A stretch of 59,199 nt of DNA from an uncultured Lachnospiraceae bacterium (lineage in GTDB: Bacteria > Bacillota > Clostridia > Lachnospirales > Lachnospiraceae), in contig CAMBKU010000004.1 of assembly GCA_945868305.1 (NCBI GenBank), forward strand, positions 1 to 59,199. The letters run 5' to 3'. The translations under genes and the position numbers were made by a program. The notes under the pieces were generated by a model, which had not been told where the DNA came from, did no database searches, and was given only the letters and a program-made list of their open reading frames with translations. Below, piece after piece: positions 17,205 to 26,258 of this stretch. How positions within the stretch are numbered: position 1 is the first letter of the stretch; the number at the start of each line of letters is the position of its first letter.

Positions 17205-20168
17205 TTGGAGTGCAGTGAAACAAAAGATAAGAATGTTTTTGGGCAGAGGGGACGTGATTTTATTTACGCTAAGATAAAATGGGCAAAAAGTAAAATATGC
17301 TGGATGTTCGGTATCTTTATATGGATGCTATGCTTATTTTGTACTTTTATGGGAAGCGACATTTATGCAGCTGAAAGACGGCTGGTAAAGGTCGCTTTTT
17401 TTCCTATGGATGGGTATCATATTACCAATGCGGATGGAAGTTATGATGGTATGGATGTGGAATATTTAAATGCATTGTGTGAGTATACCAACTGGGAAAT
17501 CGAATATGTAGACTGTGACAGTTGGGAAGATGCATTGCAGATGCTCAGTGATAAGCAGGTAGATTTGGTCGGGTCGGCGCAATATTCTGCGGAACGTGCA
17601 CAAACTTACCAGTATGCGGATCTTTCCAGTGGCTATACTTTTGGAGTAATAGCAACAAACCCGGAAAGTACGATTGCTTATGAAGATTTTACGGCGATGA
17701 AAAATATCACCTTCGGTATGGTGGAAAACTATGTCCGAAAGGATGAATTTTTGCAGTACCTTTGTGACAATGGAATTGAAAATCCCACCGTTATAGAGTA
17801 TGCATCGACAGCGGATCTTCAGAATGCGCTTTCTGAAGGAGAAATTGATGCGTTGGTTCATACGTTTACGGAGGTAAAAGAGGGGCAGCGCCTGATTGGA
17901 CGCTTTGCACCAAGGCCGTTTTATTACATTACCTATCAGGGAAATGATGATGTGATGCGCGAATTAAATCAGGCGGCAGCGGATTTGAAAATGAATCGTC
18001 CTGAGCTGGAAACGGAACTGATGAACGAGTTCTATTATAGCAGATTTGATAAGAATGCGCTGCTTACGACAGAGGAAAATGCCTATATTGCAGAGACAAA
18101 AAAGATTGTGGTGGGATATCTCGACGGTTTTTATCCGTTTTCTTATGAGGAGGATGGAGAATTTAAAGGACTCGCCAGAGAAGCGTTGGAGAGCAGCAGC
18201 AATGTTACCGGTCTGGAATTGGAGTACCACAGACTGGCAAATCGTAAAGAAGCACAGGATGCGTTGCAAAATGGTGAGATAGATGTTCTGGCATATTGTG
18301 CGGATACACAGGCGGTACTGGATGCCGAACAAATTACAACCGTATGTGATTACGCGGATGTTCCGTTGGTTCTGGTAACGGCAAAGAATAGGAATATTGA
18401 TGAAATAGGGACACTGGCAACGGTTTCTTTTTTGCTGGATAAGACAGGAGCAGCGGTACAGACGGATGAAACAGAGGTTGTTACCTATGATACGCAGCAG
18501 GAATGTATTGATGCAGTAAAAGAAGAAGCTGTGGATGCAGTGCTTTGTGACGGATATCTTGCGGAGTATTTGCTGCGAACGGAATTTCGATATGAAAATT
18601 TGCAGATAAAAAATGTATTTAGCAGTGAATATACGATTTCTATGGCAATCAAGGAAGAAGATGAACTGCTCTCCGGTATCCTTGGAAAAACGGTTCCAGA
18701 AATTGATTCAAAAAGAATCAATGAGTATATGCTGAAAGAAAACACCTATCCGCTGATTAGTCTTATTGACTTTGTTCGAAACAACAGCCTGTGGATTATC
18801 AGTATATTGTTCGTAATCATTATTCTGATTGTATTGGTAGGCGTACATCTAATCAATGATGGAAGAAAAATCCAGAAGCTCATGTATAAGGATACGAAAA
18901 TGGATATCTGGAATATGAATTATCTGATTTACCTGGGCGAACACAAATTGTTGCCGGAGCGTAAGGCACAGTATGCGGTGGTATTTGTGAATCTGGCGCA
19001 GTTTCGCCGCTATAATGTTATTTATGGCTGGAGTGCAGGAGAACGGCTGTTAGAAAGCGTCGCAGGTATTTTGATTAAAAACGTGGATCAAAAAACGGAA
19101 GTTTGCGCCAGGGATCAGGGGGATCATTTCGTAATGCTTTTAAGCTATTTGGACAGGGAAGCATTTATGGAGCGTGTTCAAAGGCTGAAGAATGATGTCG
19201 AAAAATGGATTTTGGGTGATACGGATAATCATATGTCATTGCAAATGGGTATTTACGATATTCCACAGGATGACAGTGATTTGCGTCTGGCAATCAACTA
19301 TGCGAATCAGGCACTTGATTTTACCGGAAATAGTAAAGATGAGGAAGTAAGAACATATGATGAAGGACTGGAAACGGTAATCAAAGAGCGCCATGAACGT
19401 GAAAAATTGTTGGAGTCCGTTGACATAGATAAGGATTTTGTAGCATACTATCAGCCCAAGGTAGATATCCGGAATGGAAAAATTGTGGGTGCGGAAGCAT
19501 TGGTACGGTTTCTTGATCCGACTGCGGATGGAGCGGTAAGAGCGCCGGGATTTTTCGTGCCTTATTATGAGCAGACCGGCAAGATTACAGAGATTGACTT
19601 TTTCGTATTTGAATCAGTCTGTAAAATGCTTCGCAGACGTCTGGATGCCGGATTACCCGTAGTTACAATTTCCTGTAACTTTTCAAGAATGCACTTTATA
19701 AAGCCGGACTTTCCGGAGCACCTTCTTGAAATTTTTGAACGTTATCAGATTTCCAAAGATTTAATCGAGATAGAGATTACCGAGACACTTATTGTGGAAG
19801 AATTACAGCAGCATATGGTAAAAAAGACAATGAATATTTTAAAGGAAAAAGGAATCCGCCTTTCCATCGATGATTTTGGCGCGGGATATTCTTCTTTAGG
19901 TATCTTTGAGCAGATTCCAGCATCAGTAATCAAGCTGGACCGATCCTTCCTGCTAAACCAGGAGGACCGTGACCGGCAGGTAAAGATTATGCGCGGTATT
20001 GTGAAATTGGGTGAAGAATTAGAAGCCCAGATTGTATGCGAGGGTGTAGAGACAGAGGCGGACGTCAATCTGATGAAAGAAATCGGAGCTTATGTGGCAC
20101 AGGGATATTTTTATTCCAAGCCGGTACCGGAAGTGGATTTTGAAGAAAAACTGGAAGAAATAAATTGA
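17205..20168 (+). CDS. Membrane EAL-domain protein with two extracellular solute-binding modules and a degenerate GGDEF
   Basis: A 987-residue sensor of c-di-GMP metabolism. A signal or first membrane helix (about residues 31-50) precedes two tandem SBP_3-like domains (about 60-280, VKVAFFPMDGYHITNADGSY; about 295-510, IVVGYLDGFYPFSYEEDGEF), one membrane helix (about 525-547), a GGDEF fold and an EAL domain. The GGDEF signature reads RDQGDHF (Asp640), so cyclase activity is unlikely. The EAL domain has EALVRF (Glu764) and DDFGAGYSSL and looks like an active phosphodiesterase. The start is taken as TTG 17205 because GGAG lies seven bases upstream and no ATG precedes the first helix. It ends in a 58-base tail-to-tail overlap with the hydrolase gene. 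Confidence 0.88.
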   Translation: MECSETKDKNVFGQRGRDFIYAKIKWAKSKICWMFGIFIWMLCLFCTFMGSDIYAAERRLVKVAFFPMDGYHITNADGSYDGMDVEYLNALCEYTNWEIEYVDCDSWEDALQMLSDKQVDLVGSAQYSAERAQTYQYADLSSGYTFGVIATNPESTIAYEDFTAMKNITFGMVENYVRKDEFLQYLCDNGIENPTVIEYASTADLQNALSEGEIDALVHTFTEVKEGQRLIGRFAPRPFYYITYQGNDDVMRELNQAAADLKMNRPELETELMNEFYYSRFDKNALLTTEENAYIAETKKIVVGYLDGFYPFSYEEDGEFKGLAREALESSSNVTGLELEYHRLANRKEAQDALQNGEIDVLAYCADTQAVLDAEQITTVCDYADVPLVLVTAKNRNIDEIGTLATVSFLLDKTGAAVQTDETEVVTYDTQQECIDAVKEEAVDAVLCDGYLAEYLLRTEFRYENLQIKNVFSSEYTISMAIKEEDELLSGILGKTVPEIDSKRINEYMLKENTYPLISLIDFVRNNSLWIISILFVIIILIVLVGVHLINDGRKIQKLMYKDTKMDIWNMNYLIYLGEHKLLPERKAQYAVVFVNLAQFRRYNVIYGWSAGERLLESVAGILIKNVDQKTEVCARDQGDHFVMLLSYLDREAFMERVQRLKNDVEKWILGDTDNHMSLQMGIYDIPQDDSDLRLAINYANQALDFTGNSKDEEVRTYDEGLETVIKERHEREKLLESVDIDKDFVAYYQPKVDIRNGKIVGAEALVRFLDPTADGAVRAPGFFVPYYEQTGKITEIDFFVFESVCKMLRRRLDAGLPVVTISCNFSRMHFIKPDFPEHLLEIFERYQISKDLIEIEITETLIVEELQQHMVKKTMNILKEKGIRLSIDDFGAGYSSLGIFEQIPASVIKLDRSFLLNQEDRDRQVKIMRGIVKLGEELEAQIVCEGVETEADVNLMKEIGAYVAQGYFYSKPVPEVDFEEKLEEIN

Positions 20169-21112
20169 TTCGTATATTCTACCAGTTCTTCTTTACATGT
20201 CCAGTGAAGATAATGAGGTCCGTTCAAAGGAATGACTTTCTGGATGGAAGTATTTGTAGCATATGTTTCATAGAAAGAAACACTGGTTTTGCCGTCTTCG
20301 CGAGTTTTTTTGCCTTCATCGGATTGCGTGAAAAAAAGGATGGGAAGGTCTTGTGAGAAGCTCATATCGTGTGTTTTGGCGATACTGTCATCGATATGAT
20401 TCATCTGGTCGATTACATTTTTATTATTTGCTTTCCATCCTGCAATGGTACGCTGAAGGTCGAGGTTTTCCTGGCTATAATACAGGTTTGTATTATCGGA
20501 GATAAAATTATCGGGTTCTATTTGGGCGACGATTCGCATAATGCCGAGGTTTGCCAGTTGTCCAATGAACGGAGACATATGCTTTGGTGTTTCTTCTTCA
20601 AAGTAGTCCACCATGGAAGGCAGCGTACAGTCAATCCCCACGATTCCTTCCACTTCATCCGGATAAGTGTTTGCATAATAGATTGCGTGAAGGCCTGTGA
20701 GGGAATGGGGCATAAGGATATAGGGGCCAGCCACGTCGGCTGCTGATAGAGCGGAGCGGATTTCTTCCACTTCGTTTTCCAAGGTGCGTTCGTCGGAGAC
20801 AATATCACTCCAGCCGTAACCGAAGGGTTCCACGATGACGACACGGTTGTCTTTAGCGAGTTCTTCAGCAAGTGGCATAAAATCAAGTATCGGTGATACA
20901 GTTCCAAGTCCAGGAAGAAGAACGATAGTGTGATTTCCTTCTCCCTGAATAGAGAGGCTCATATGCTTTCCGTTGACGGTGACAATTTTTCCTGTGGCGG
21001 GGTACTGCTTTTTTTCGACTGCTGTTAAAATCTGATGGGTTGCAATAAAGATAAAGATTAAAGCTAATAGTAGAAGCAGTACATACCGCATGATTTTCAT
21101 ACATTTTTTCAT
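20111..21112 (-). CDS. Membrane-anchored alpha/beta hydrolase
   Basis: A 333-residue protein from ATG 21112, preceded by AAAGGAAT at good spacing; an in-frame ATG at 21160 lacks a site. An N-terminal membrane helix (about residues 8-28) is followed by an alpha/beta-hydrolase fold: oxyanion segment VLLPGLGTVSP, nucleophile elbow MPHSLTG in place of the usual GHSMGG, and a C-terminal His in NGPHYLHW. The domain probably faces outward; the substrate is unknown, with ester, lipid or peptide all possible. It is divergent from an OmpR-type two-component pair and shares a control region containing tandem 11-bp repeats, so it is a likely target of that system. Its 3' end overlaps the EAL gene by 58 bases. 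Confidence 0.85.
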   Translation of the reverse strand: MKKCMKIMRYVLLLLLALIFIFIATHQILTAVEKKQYPATGKIVTVNGKHMSLSIQGEGNHTIVLLPGLGTVSPILDFMPLAEELAKDNRVVIVEPFGYGWSDIVSDERTLENEVEEIRSALSAADVAGPYILMPHSLTGLHAIYYANTYPDEVEGIVGIDCTLPSMVDYFEEETPKHMSPFIGQLANLGIMRIVAQIEPDNFISDNTNLYYSQENLDLQRTIAGWKANNKNVIDQMNHIDDSIAKTHDMSFSQDLPILFFTQSDEGKKTREDGKTSVSFYETYATNTSIQKVIPLNGPHYLHWTCKEELVEYTNQFISSSFSSKSTSGTGLE

Positions 21113-21184
21113 AATAAAGATTCCTTTCTTGCTTTGTGATTTGCATATATCATAGAGCATTATGCTTGAGAAAAGTTTAAGTTC

Positions 21185-21206
21185 ACCTTGAGATTACCTT
21201 GAGATT
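21185..21206. repeat. Tandem 11-bp direct repeat, probable OmpR-type operator
   Basis: ACCTTGAGATT occurs twice with no gap (21185-21195 and 21196-21206). OmpR/PhoB-family regulators bind head-to-tail half sites about 11 bp apart. The repeat lies in the divergent control region between the hydrolase and the response regulator, 11 bases upstream of a weak -35 box. Confidence 0.7.
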
Positions 21207-21217
21207 TTCCTTTTTCT

Positions 21218-21246
21218 GTTACAGGAGTAGGGAAGAAAGGTATAAT
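21218..21246 (+). promoter_or_regulatory. Candidate activator-dependent promoter of the response regulator-kinase pair
   Basis: A poor -35 box GTTACA (21218-21223), a 17-base spacer and a perfect TATAAT (21241-21246). The tandem repeats just upstream would place a bound activator next to the polymerase. Confidence 0.45.
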
Positions 21247-21294
21247 GGGATAGTGAAAAAGAAATGGAATTTGGAAAGGCACGGTTAATATCAA

Positions 21295-21978
21295 ATGAAA
21301 AAAAGAAGCATTCTGATTGTGGATGATGAAAAGGAACTTCTTATAATGTTAAAATCCATCTTTGAGCGGGCAGGTTATTTGCAGGTGATGACAGCATCTT
21401 CCGGGGAAGAAGCCATAAAGCTTATTTCGGGAAAAATGCCGGATATGATTATTACAGATGTGATGATGCCGGGGATGGATGGGTTTGAACTTCTGCAGGA
21501 GATACGGGAGATAAGTAAAGTGCCTGTACTCATGCTGACTGCAAAAGGAGAGGCGGAAGACAGGTTTGCAGGTTTTGAATTAGGAGCAGATGATTACCTG
21601 GTTAAACCTTTTTTACCCAAGGAACTTTTGCTCAGAGTGGAAGCAATATTAAAACGTGTTTATCCAGAAGAAAACCGACAGATAGAGCTGGAATATGTGA
21701 TGGTTGATTTGGACAAAGCCGAGGTGATACGGGAAGGTAAGTCCATATCATTGACGGCGAAGGAGTACGGAATTCTTTTAAAGTTGGCTGAAAATGCGGG
21801 CAGGATAGTGACGATAGGTGCATTGTGTCAGAATGCCTGCGGGGAAATCTGGCAGGGATATGAGACGACACTTATGACACACATCAGACATTTGAGGGAA
21901 AAAATTGAGAAAGATCCGTCTGCCCCGGTATCTTTGGTTACGGTAAAAGGATTGGGGTACAAGTTGATTGTAAAGTAA
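21295..21978 (+). CDS. OmpR-family response regulator
   Basis: A 227-residue regulator: receiver domain with acidic pair VDDEKE, phospho-acceptor Asp55 (ITDVMMPGMDGFE) and Lys in VKPF, then a winged-helix DNA-binding domain (LTAKEYGILLKLAENAGRIV, TTLMTHIRHLREKIEKD, VKGLGYKL). It is followed after 17 bases by its kinase gene. The upstream tandem repeats suggest autoregulation and control of the divergent hydrolase gene. Confidence 0.95.
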   Translation: MKKRSILIVDDEKELLIMLKSIFERAGYLQVMTASSGEEAIKLISGKMPDMIITDVMMPGMDGFELLQEIREISKVPVLMLTAKGEAEDRFAGFELGADDYLVKPFLPKELLLRVEAILKRVYPEENRQIELEYVMVDLDKAEVIREGKSISLTAKEYGILLKLAENAGRIVTIGALCQNACGEIWQGYETTLMTHIRHLREKIEKDPSAPVSLVTVKGLGYKLIVK

Positions 21979-21995
21979 ATACTGTTGGAGGATAT

Positions 21996-23384
21996 ATGAA
22001 CAGTACAAAACGTTTTTTTAGTAAATATCTATTGTCCAGTATGGGCATACTGCTCTTTTTTTTAACGATGAATGTTGTGTTTGTGATAGGATTTTTATCC
22101 ATTATGCAGAAACATACGATAGATTCAGAACAGGAAATCCAGGAGATTGCAGATGGAATCAGCCTTGATGAACAGGGAAAAATCTGTGCGGATGAAAAGA
22201 CCCTCGAATTACTGGCGGATAAAGGTTCATGGGCAATGGTCTTACGTGAGGACGGAGAGATTATCTGGGATTATAAATTGCCAGATAAGCTGCGCAAAAA
22301 ATATTCGGTTTCTGATGTGGCAAAATTCAGCAGATGGTATTTGGAAGACTATCCGGTTTTGGCCGAGGCGCTGCCATACGGATTGCTGGTTGTGGGCTAT
22401 CAGCCGGATGAGGTCTTTGGCATTAGTATGGTAAAGCTTTACTATGTGACAGATGCGGGATTTATCAGGGTTGCCATAGGCGGAGCAGTTTTGTTAATGG
22501 TTATGAATATTTTGCTGGTGATTTTTCTTTTTTGGAATAATACGAGGAAAGTGGAACGGGCGGTTTGGCCTATCCTGCACGGGATAGATGATATTTCCCA
22601 TGCAAGAGAGATAGCTTTGCCGGAGGTAGGGGAACTGGCCAGCGTGAACAGGGAATTGAATCGCGCAGGTGAGTATATTCAAAAAAAAGATAAGGCAAGG
22701 GCAGAGTGGATTAACGGTGTATCACACGACGTGCGTACACCGCTTTCAGTCATTTTGGGATATGCAGGTGAGATGGAGGAGGATGAACTGTTACCTCCGG
22801 AGACAAGAAGACAGGCAGAGATAATTTCCAGTCAGGCACAGAAGTTGAAAAAGTTGATTGCGGATTTAAATTTGGCTTCCAGACTGGAATATGCGATGCA
22901 GCCTTTAAAATCGGAAAAAATAGATCTTCTGGAATTAGGAAGACAGGTAGTAGCTGATTTATTAAATAGTGATTTGGATGAAAACTATAAAATAGAATTA
23001 GACAGTCACATATTGGGACAGCAGATACCTTTTTTTCAAGGGGATATGGCGCTGTTAAAGCGCCTGTTTGTTAACTTGATACAAAATAGTATATCTCATA
23101 ATCCGAATGGATGTGATATAAAATTATTGTTAAAGGATACAAAAGAAGACTATATTTATAGCGTATCAGACAATGGAATCGGTATTTCGGAGGAAAAGCG
23201 AAAGCAGCTTAATCAGGGAATCGTATCCGAAAGCAATTATCAGGAAAACGGAGAAACAGCGCATGGCTTTGGACTGAAGCTGGTAAGGCAGATAGCGGAA
23301 GCGCACGGAGGAAAGGTATGTTTTCGTGAAAATGTACCAAAGGGGCTGTGCGTGGAGATTTTTTTGCCAAAGATACGAAATTAA
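21996..23384 (+). CDS. Sensor histidine kinase
   Basis: A 462-residue class I kinase. Two membrane helices (about residues 13-35 and 150-178) enclose an extracellular domain of about 110 residues without a recognisable fold. A HAMP-like linker, HisKA (VSHDVRTPLSVILGYA, His244) and HATPase (QNSISHNPNG, DNGIGI, AHGFGLKLV) follow. GGAGG precedes ATG 21996. It is the partner of the OmpR-type regulator encoded immediately upstream; the signal is unknown. Confidence 0.93.
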   Translation: MNSTKRFFSKYLLSSMGILLFFLTMNVVFVIGFLSIMQKHTIDSEQEIQEIADGISLDEQGKICADEKTLELLADKGSWAMVLREDGEIIWDYKLPDKLRKKYSVSDVAKFSRWYLEDYPVLAEALPYGLLVVGYQPDEVFGISMVKLYYVTDAGFIRVAIGGAVLLMVMNILLVIFLFWNNTRKVERAVWPILHGIDDISHAREIALPEVGELASVNRELNRAGEYIQKKDKARAEWINGVSHDVRTPLSVILGYAGEMEEDELLPPETRRQAEIISSQAQKLKKLIADLNLASRLEYAMQPLKSEKIDLLELGRQVVADLLNSDLDENYKIELDSHILGQQIPFFQGDMALLKRLFVNLIQNSISHNPNGCDIKLLLKDTKEDYIYSVSDNGIGISEEKRKQLNQGIVSESNYQENGETAHGFGLKLVRQIAEAHGGKVCFRENVPKGLCVEIFLPKIRN

Positions 23385-23411
23385 AAAGGGAGAGATGAAA
23401 AAACAGTTATA

Positions 23412-24293
23412 TTATCTTTTCACTGCAAAAACATAATTGGTTCCCTTTGGAGCTTTCATTCTGCTTTGTTGCAAATCGTTATATGTTTCAAAGTACTGTT
23501 TTGTCATTTCAGCTTCATTGAGATGTTCAAAAATGAGGAAACCATACTTTGACAATAATCTTTCTATTTCCTCATAGCTGTATTTTGCCTTCATTTGTTC
23601 TCCGGCCGCACCGGCAAGCTGCTCATTCTTATTGACTTGATTACTACCATCTTTAAAAGGATAATCGAAACAAATTGCAGAACCTTCTTTCCATATATCA
23701 GCAATACCGGAAATCAGTGATGCAAAATCTTTTTTATCAAGATAATAACTGAGTCCAAGCAGACTTCCAAAAGATTTCTTGTCATTCTCAAAACCATGTG
23801 TATGTAAAAGATTCTGCCATGCTTTATCTGCCAGATTACAAGGTATGAAATAATCATCTGTTTTGCACGACAAGCCATATTGTTCCATTCTTTGTTTTTT
23901 ATCAAAAATCATTTCTGGTAAATCAAGTTCAAACACTTTAAGGTCTGATACGGCTTTTCTGAATGCAAAAGTATCATAACCTGCAGCAAACAACACATAT
24001 TGTGTACATCCAAGTTTCACCTCATTGAGCAAATGCCTTTCAGCGAAAGCACTGCGTCCTAACACGGTTGGTGACAACTGATTGTCTACGATAACCTTTA
24101 ATGCATCTTCTTTAGAACCCTCAAATTCGGGTACAAAGAACTGTATTCCATTTGTCATATACTCAGCGATGGTTTCGTATTCCTTATCTCCCAAAAGCTG
24201 TCCTGCTATCTCATCCTTAAAAATCCAATTCTTATTGTTTTTATAATGGTAAGCTCTCGCAAAGCAACTTACCTTTGCAGTCATATTATTCAT
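23412..24293 (-). CDS. TcmP/LCM-family class I SAM-dependent methyltransferase
   Basis: A 293-residue soluble enzyme. It shows the leucine-carboxyl-methyltransferase (PPM1/TcmP) pattern: SPTVLGRSAFAERHL, the SAM-binding loop YVLFAAGYDTFAFR, ELDLPEMIFDKKQRM, a central SAICFDYPF and a C-terminal FEHLNEAEMTKQYF. Bacterial members O-methylate carboxyl or hydroxyl groups of small molecules; the substrate here is unknown. GAAGGAG lies 11 bases before ATG 24293; a second Met three codons later would also fit. It converges on the kinase gene with only 27 bases between them. Confidence 0.85.
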   Translation of the reverse strand: MNNMTAKVSCFARAYHYKNNKNWIFKDEIAGQLLGDKEYETIAEYMTNGIQFFVPEFEGSKEDALKVIVDNQLSPTVLGRSAFAERHLLNEVKLGCTQYVLFAAGYDTFAFRKAVSDLKVFELDLPEMIFDKKQRMEQYGLSCKTDDYFIPCNLADKAWQNLLHTHGFENDKKSFGSLLGLSYYLDKKDFASLISGIADIWKEGSAICFDYPFKDGSNQVNKNEQLAGAAGEQMKAKYSYEEIERLLSKYGFLIFEHLNEAEMTKQYFETYNDLQQSRMKAPKGTNYVFAVKR

Positions 24294-24364
24294 AGCATCA
24301 TTTTCTCCTTCTTTATTATCCCGGGTAATTATTTATTACACCTAGAATAGGTAGGTTGCAAGAC

Positions 24365-24423
24365 TTGAAAAAATGCGCAAAATGTGGTAATATGAACACA
24401 TCGAAGAAAGAAATTTCTTCGAT
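24365..24423 (+). promoter_or_regulatory. Sigma-A-like promoter with a perfect inverted repeat at the start point
   Basis: TTGAAA (24365-24370), a 17-base spacer and TAATAT (24388-24393) form a good promoter. Its start point would fall at the beginning of a perfect inverted repeat, ATCGAAGAAA (24400-24409), GAAA, TTTCTTCGAT (24414-24423), followed by TTTTTAGTTTT. The repeat could be a repressor operator, a 5' stabilising hairpin or a terminator. A second -10 (TATAAT 24467-24472, weak -35) lies nearer the amidohydrolase gene. Confidence 0.5.
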
Positions 24424-24509
24424 TTTTTAGTTTTATCTTGTCATATACTTTTTTGAGGGAATCGGGTATAATATGAGAAAGTAGAGCATCTAAAGGGAGG
24501 GGATTGCAG

Positions 24510-25346
24510 TTGGATAAGAAAATTATTATCGATGGACATGCTCATGCCTGTGGGGAATATCTGACGGCAGAGAAGATAGAAAAAAAGCTGGCTGGTGCAA
24601 AAGCGGACATGGTTCTTTTGACACCGGGACAATACGGCAGTCGGATAACTTATCCGTTAAAAAATCTGGCAAAGAAAAATCCCCTTGGAGATGTGGTTAG
24701 TAAAAACAATCGTACTACCGGTTTTATGATTTCACTGATTGGTGCGATTAAGGAGATACCGAAGGGAAATGAATATGTATATCAGCTTAAATGTGCCCTG
24801 CCGGATAAAGTGAAACAATGCTATTGGGTGACGCAGGCAAATTGGAAAGATGTACAGAAAGATTATCAGAGGATGCATTTTGACACTATAAAGTTTCATC
24901 AGTGTTGGGAAAAATTTGATCTGGAAGACGAATTTTTTGTGAAGACGGTAGAATGGGCGGCTGAAAATCAGATTCCGGTATTTGTTCATGTTCATGACCT
25001 TGCACAGATGAAAAAAATGATTTCTTTTATAAAAAAACATCCGAAAGCAATCATGATCATTGGGCATTTGTATGGAGTGGAGTTGTTCATGGAAGAAGAA
25101 AAGGAATATTTTCAGAATACCTATTTCGACCTTTCCAACTCCTATTTTGTATCATCGGAGAGAACCATGTTGGCCTATGAGCATTTTGGTGCAAGACATC
25201 TGCTGATGGGCTCTGATACACCGTATGGAAAGCGTTCTCTGGAGAGCACAATACGTCAGATTTCCGATTTGGATATTCCGGCGGAGGATAAACACAGGAT
25301 TCTCGGGCTGAATATGGCAAATCTGCTTTCTGTTGTCAAAGAGTAA
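24510..25346 (+). CDS. Amidohydrolase-family (TIM-barrel) metal-dependent hydrolase
   Basis: A 278-residue enzyme of the amidohydrolase-2 type. The N-terminal IIIDGHAHACGEY carries the HxH metal site (His10, His12). Further barrel-end residues appear in KFHQCW, PVFVHVHD, IIGHLYG and LLMGSDTPYG, the last giving the conserved Asp. Such enzymes perform metal-dependent hydrolysis or decarboxylation; the substrate is unknown. TTG 24510 is preferred over TTG 24504 because AGGGAGG (24494-24500) then lies nine rather than three bases away. Monocistronic between a hairpin and the next operon. Confidence 0.82.
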   Translation: MDKKIIIDGHAHACGEYLTAEKIEKKLAGAKADMVLLTPGQYGSRITYPLKNLAKKNPLGDVVSKNNRTTGFMISLIGAIKEIPKGNEYVYQLKCALPDKVKQCYWVTQANWKDVQKDYQRMHFDTIKFHQCWEKFDLEDEFFVKTVEWAAENQIPVFVHVHDLAQMKKMISFIKKHPKAIMIIGHLYGVELFMEEEKEYFQNTYFDLSNSYFVSSERTMLAYEHFGARHLLMGSDTPYGKRSLESTIRQISDLDIPAEDKHRILGLNMANLLSVVKE

Positions 25347-25356
25347 AATCAAAAAA

Positions 25357-25378
25357 CTTTATCTTTTCTTTATCTTTT
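25357..25378. repeat. Tandem 11-bp direct repeat, probable OmpR-type operator
   Basis: CTTTATCTTTT occurs twice with no gap (25357-25367 and 25368-25378), directly upstream of the CPBP-regulator-kinase operon. A -10-like TAGAAT sits at 25406-25411 without a good -35, as expected for an activator-dependent promoter. The spacing equals the half-site period of OmpR-family regulators. Confidence 0.65.
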
Positions 25379-25442
25379 TTTGAGAGAAAAACGATTTCTG
25401 CAAGGTAGAATGAAAGAAAAAAGAGAAGAAAAGAGGAGAAAC

Positions 25443-26258
25443 ATGAAATCATTAAAAAAATTTGCTTTTGAAAAACCTGTTCTATTTTCCGTCATTTTGA
25501 TACTGTGTTCGGTTGGGATTACATTTATACCATTAAATTCTTTCTTGTTTCACAGCTTAAACGAACAGGCGGCAGGGTATGCATCCGGAGTTGTAGAACA
25601 GACATTAGTCAGTGTTTTGCTTATTATCTTATTAGCAAAAATGCAGCTGTTAAATCAGGCAGGTTTTCGCCTGAAAGTAAAGCAGCTTTGGATTGTATGG
25701 CCGATGGTTCTTATTGCAGTTCTTGATGCGCTGGAACTGTTTGATGGGACGGTAAAAATAGATACAAGCAGCAGGTCAACCATTATCATGTATATTCTGG
25801 TATACCTGTCAACAGGACTGTTTGAAGAAACACTTTGCAGAGGATGGGTTCAGACACTGTTTATTCAAAAGTGGGGAAATACAAAAAAGGGAATCTATGG
25901 TTCGGTGATACTCGCCAGTCTGTTATTTGGAATGCTCCATCTGATTCATTTTTTTATGGGACAAATGACTTTACTTGCCAGTGTGACACAGGTTATTTAT
26001 GCTACCTTTATCGGCGTGTTTATGGGGGCATGTGTGCTACGCAATGAAAGTATTATTCCGACAATAATTCTGCACGGACTTGTAGATATAGCAGGAAGTT
26101 TAAATGAGATTGCGGTGAATGGTGGAATACACAAAGAACTAATGACAATATCTGTCTCCAATGCGGTGGAGAGTGTGGCACTTATGTCGCCATTGTTGAT
26201 ATATGGTCTTTTTATTCTGAGAAAAACGGCTGGTTCGGAGAGGGTTCAGAGTGAATAA
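25443..26258 (+). CDS. CPBP-family intramembrane metalloprotease
   Basis: A 271-residue membrane protein with about seven helices. It carries the three CPBP (CAAX protease and bacteriocin-processing) motifs: EETLCRGW (Glu128, Glu129, Arg133), FGMLHLIHF and IILHGLVDIAG. Bacterial members process or protect against peptides, and some act in stress signalling. Start ATG 25443 is chosen for its GAGGAG site; an in-frame TTG at 25380 has none. The stop lies eight bases inside the next gene, so it is co-translated with a two-component pair and may help sense or answer an envelope-active peptide (inference). Confidence 0.87.
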   Translation: MKSLKKFAFEKPVLFSVILILCSVGITFIPLNSFLFHSLNEQAAGYASGVVEQTLVSVLLIILLAKMQLLNQAGFRLKVKQLWIVWPMVLIAVLDALELFDGTVKIDTSSRSTIIMYILVYLSTGLFEETLCRGWVQTLFIQKWGNTKKGIYGSVILASLLFGMLHLIHFFMGQMTLLASVTQVIYATFIGVFMGACVLRNESIIPTIILHGLVDIAGSLNEIAVNGGIHKELMTISVSNAVESVALMSPLLIYGLFILRKTAGSERVQSE

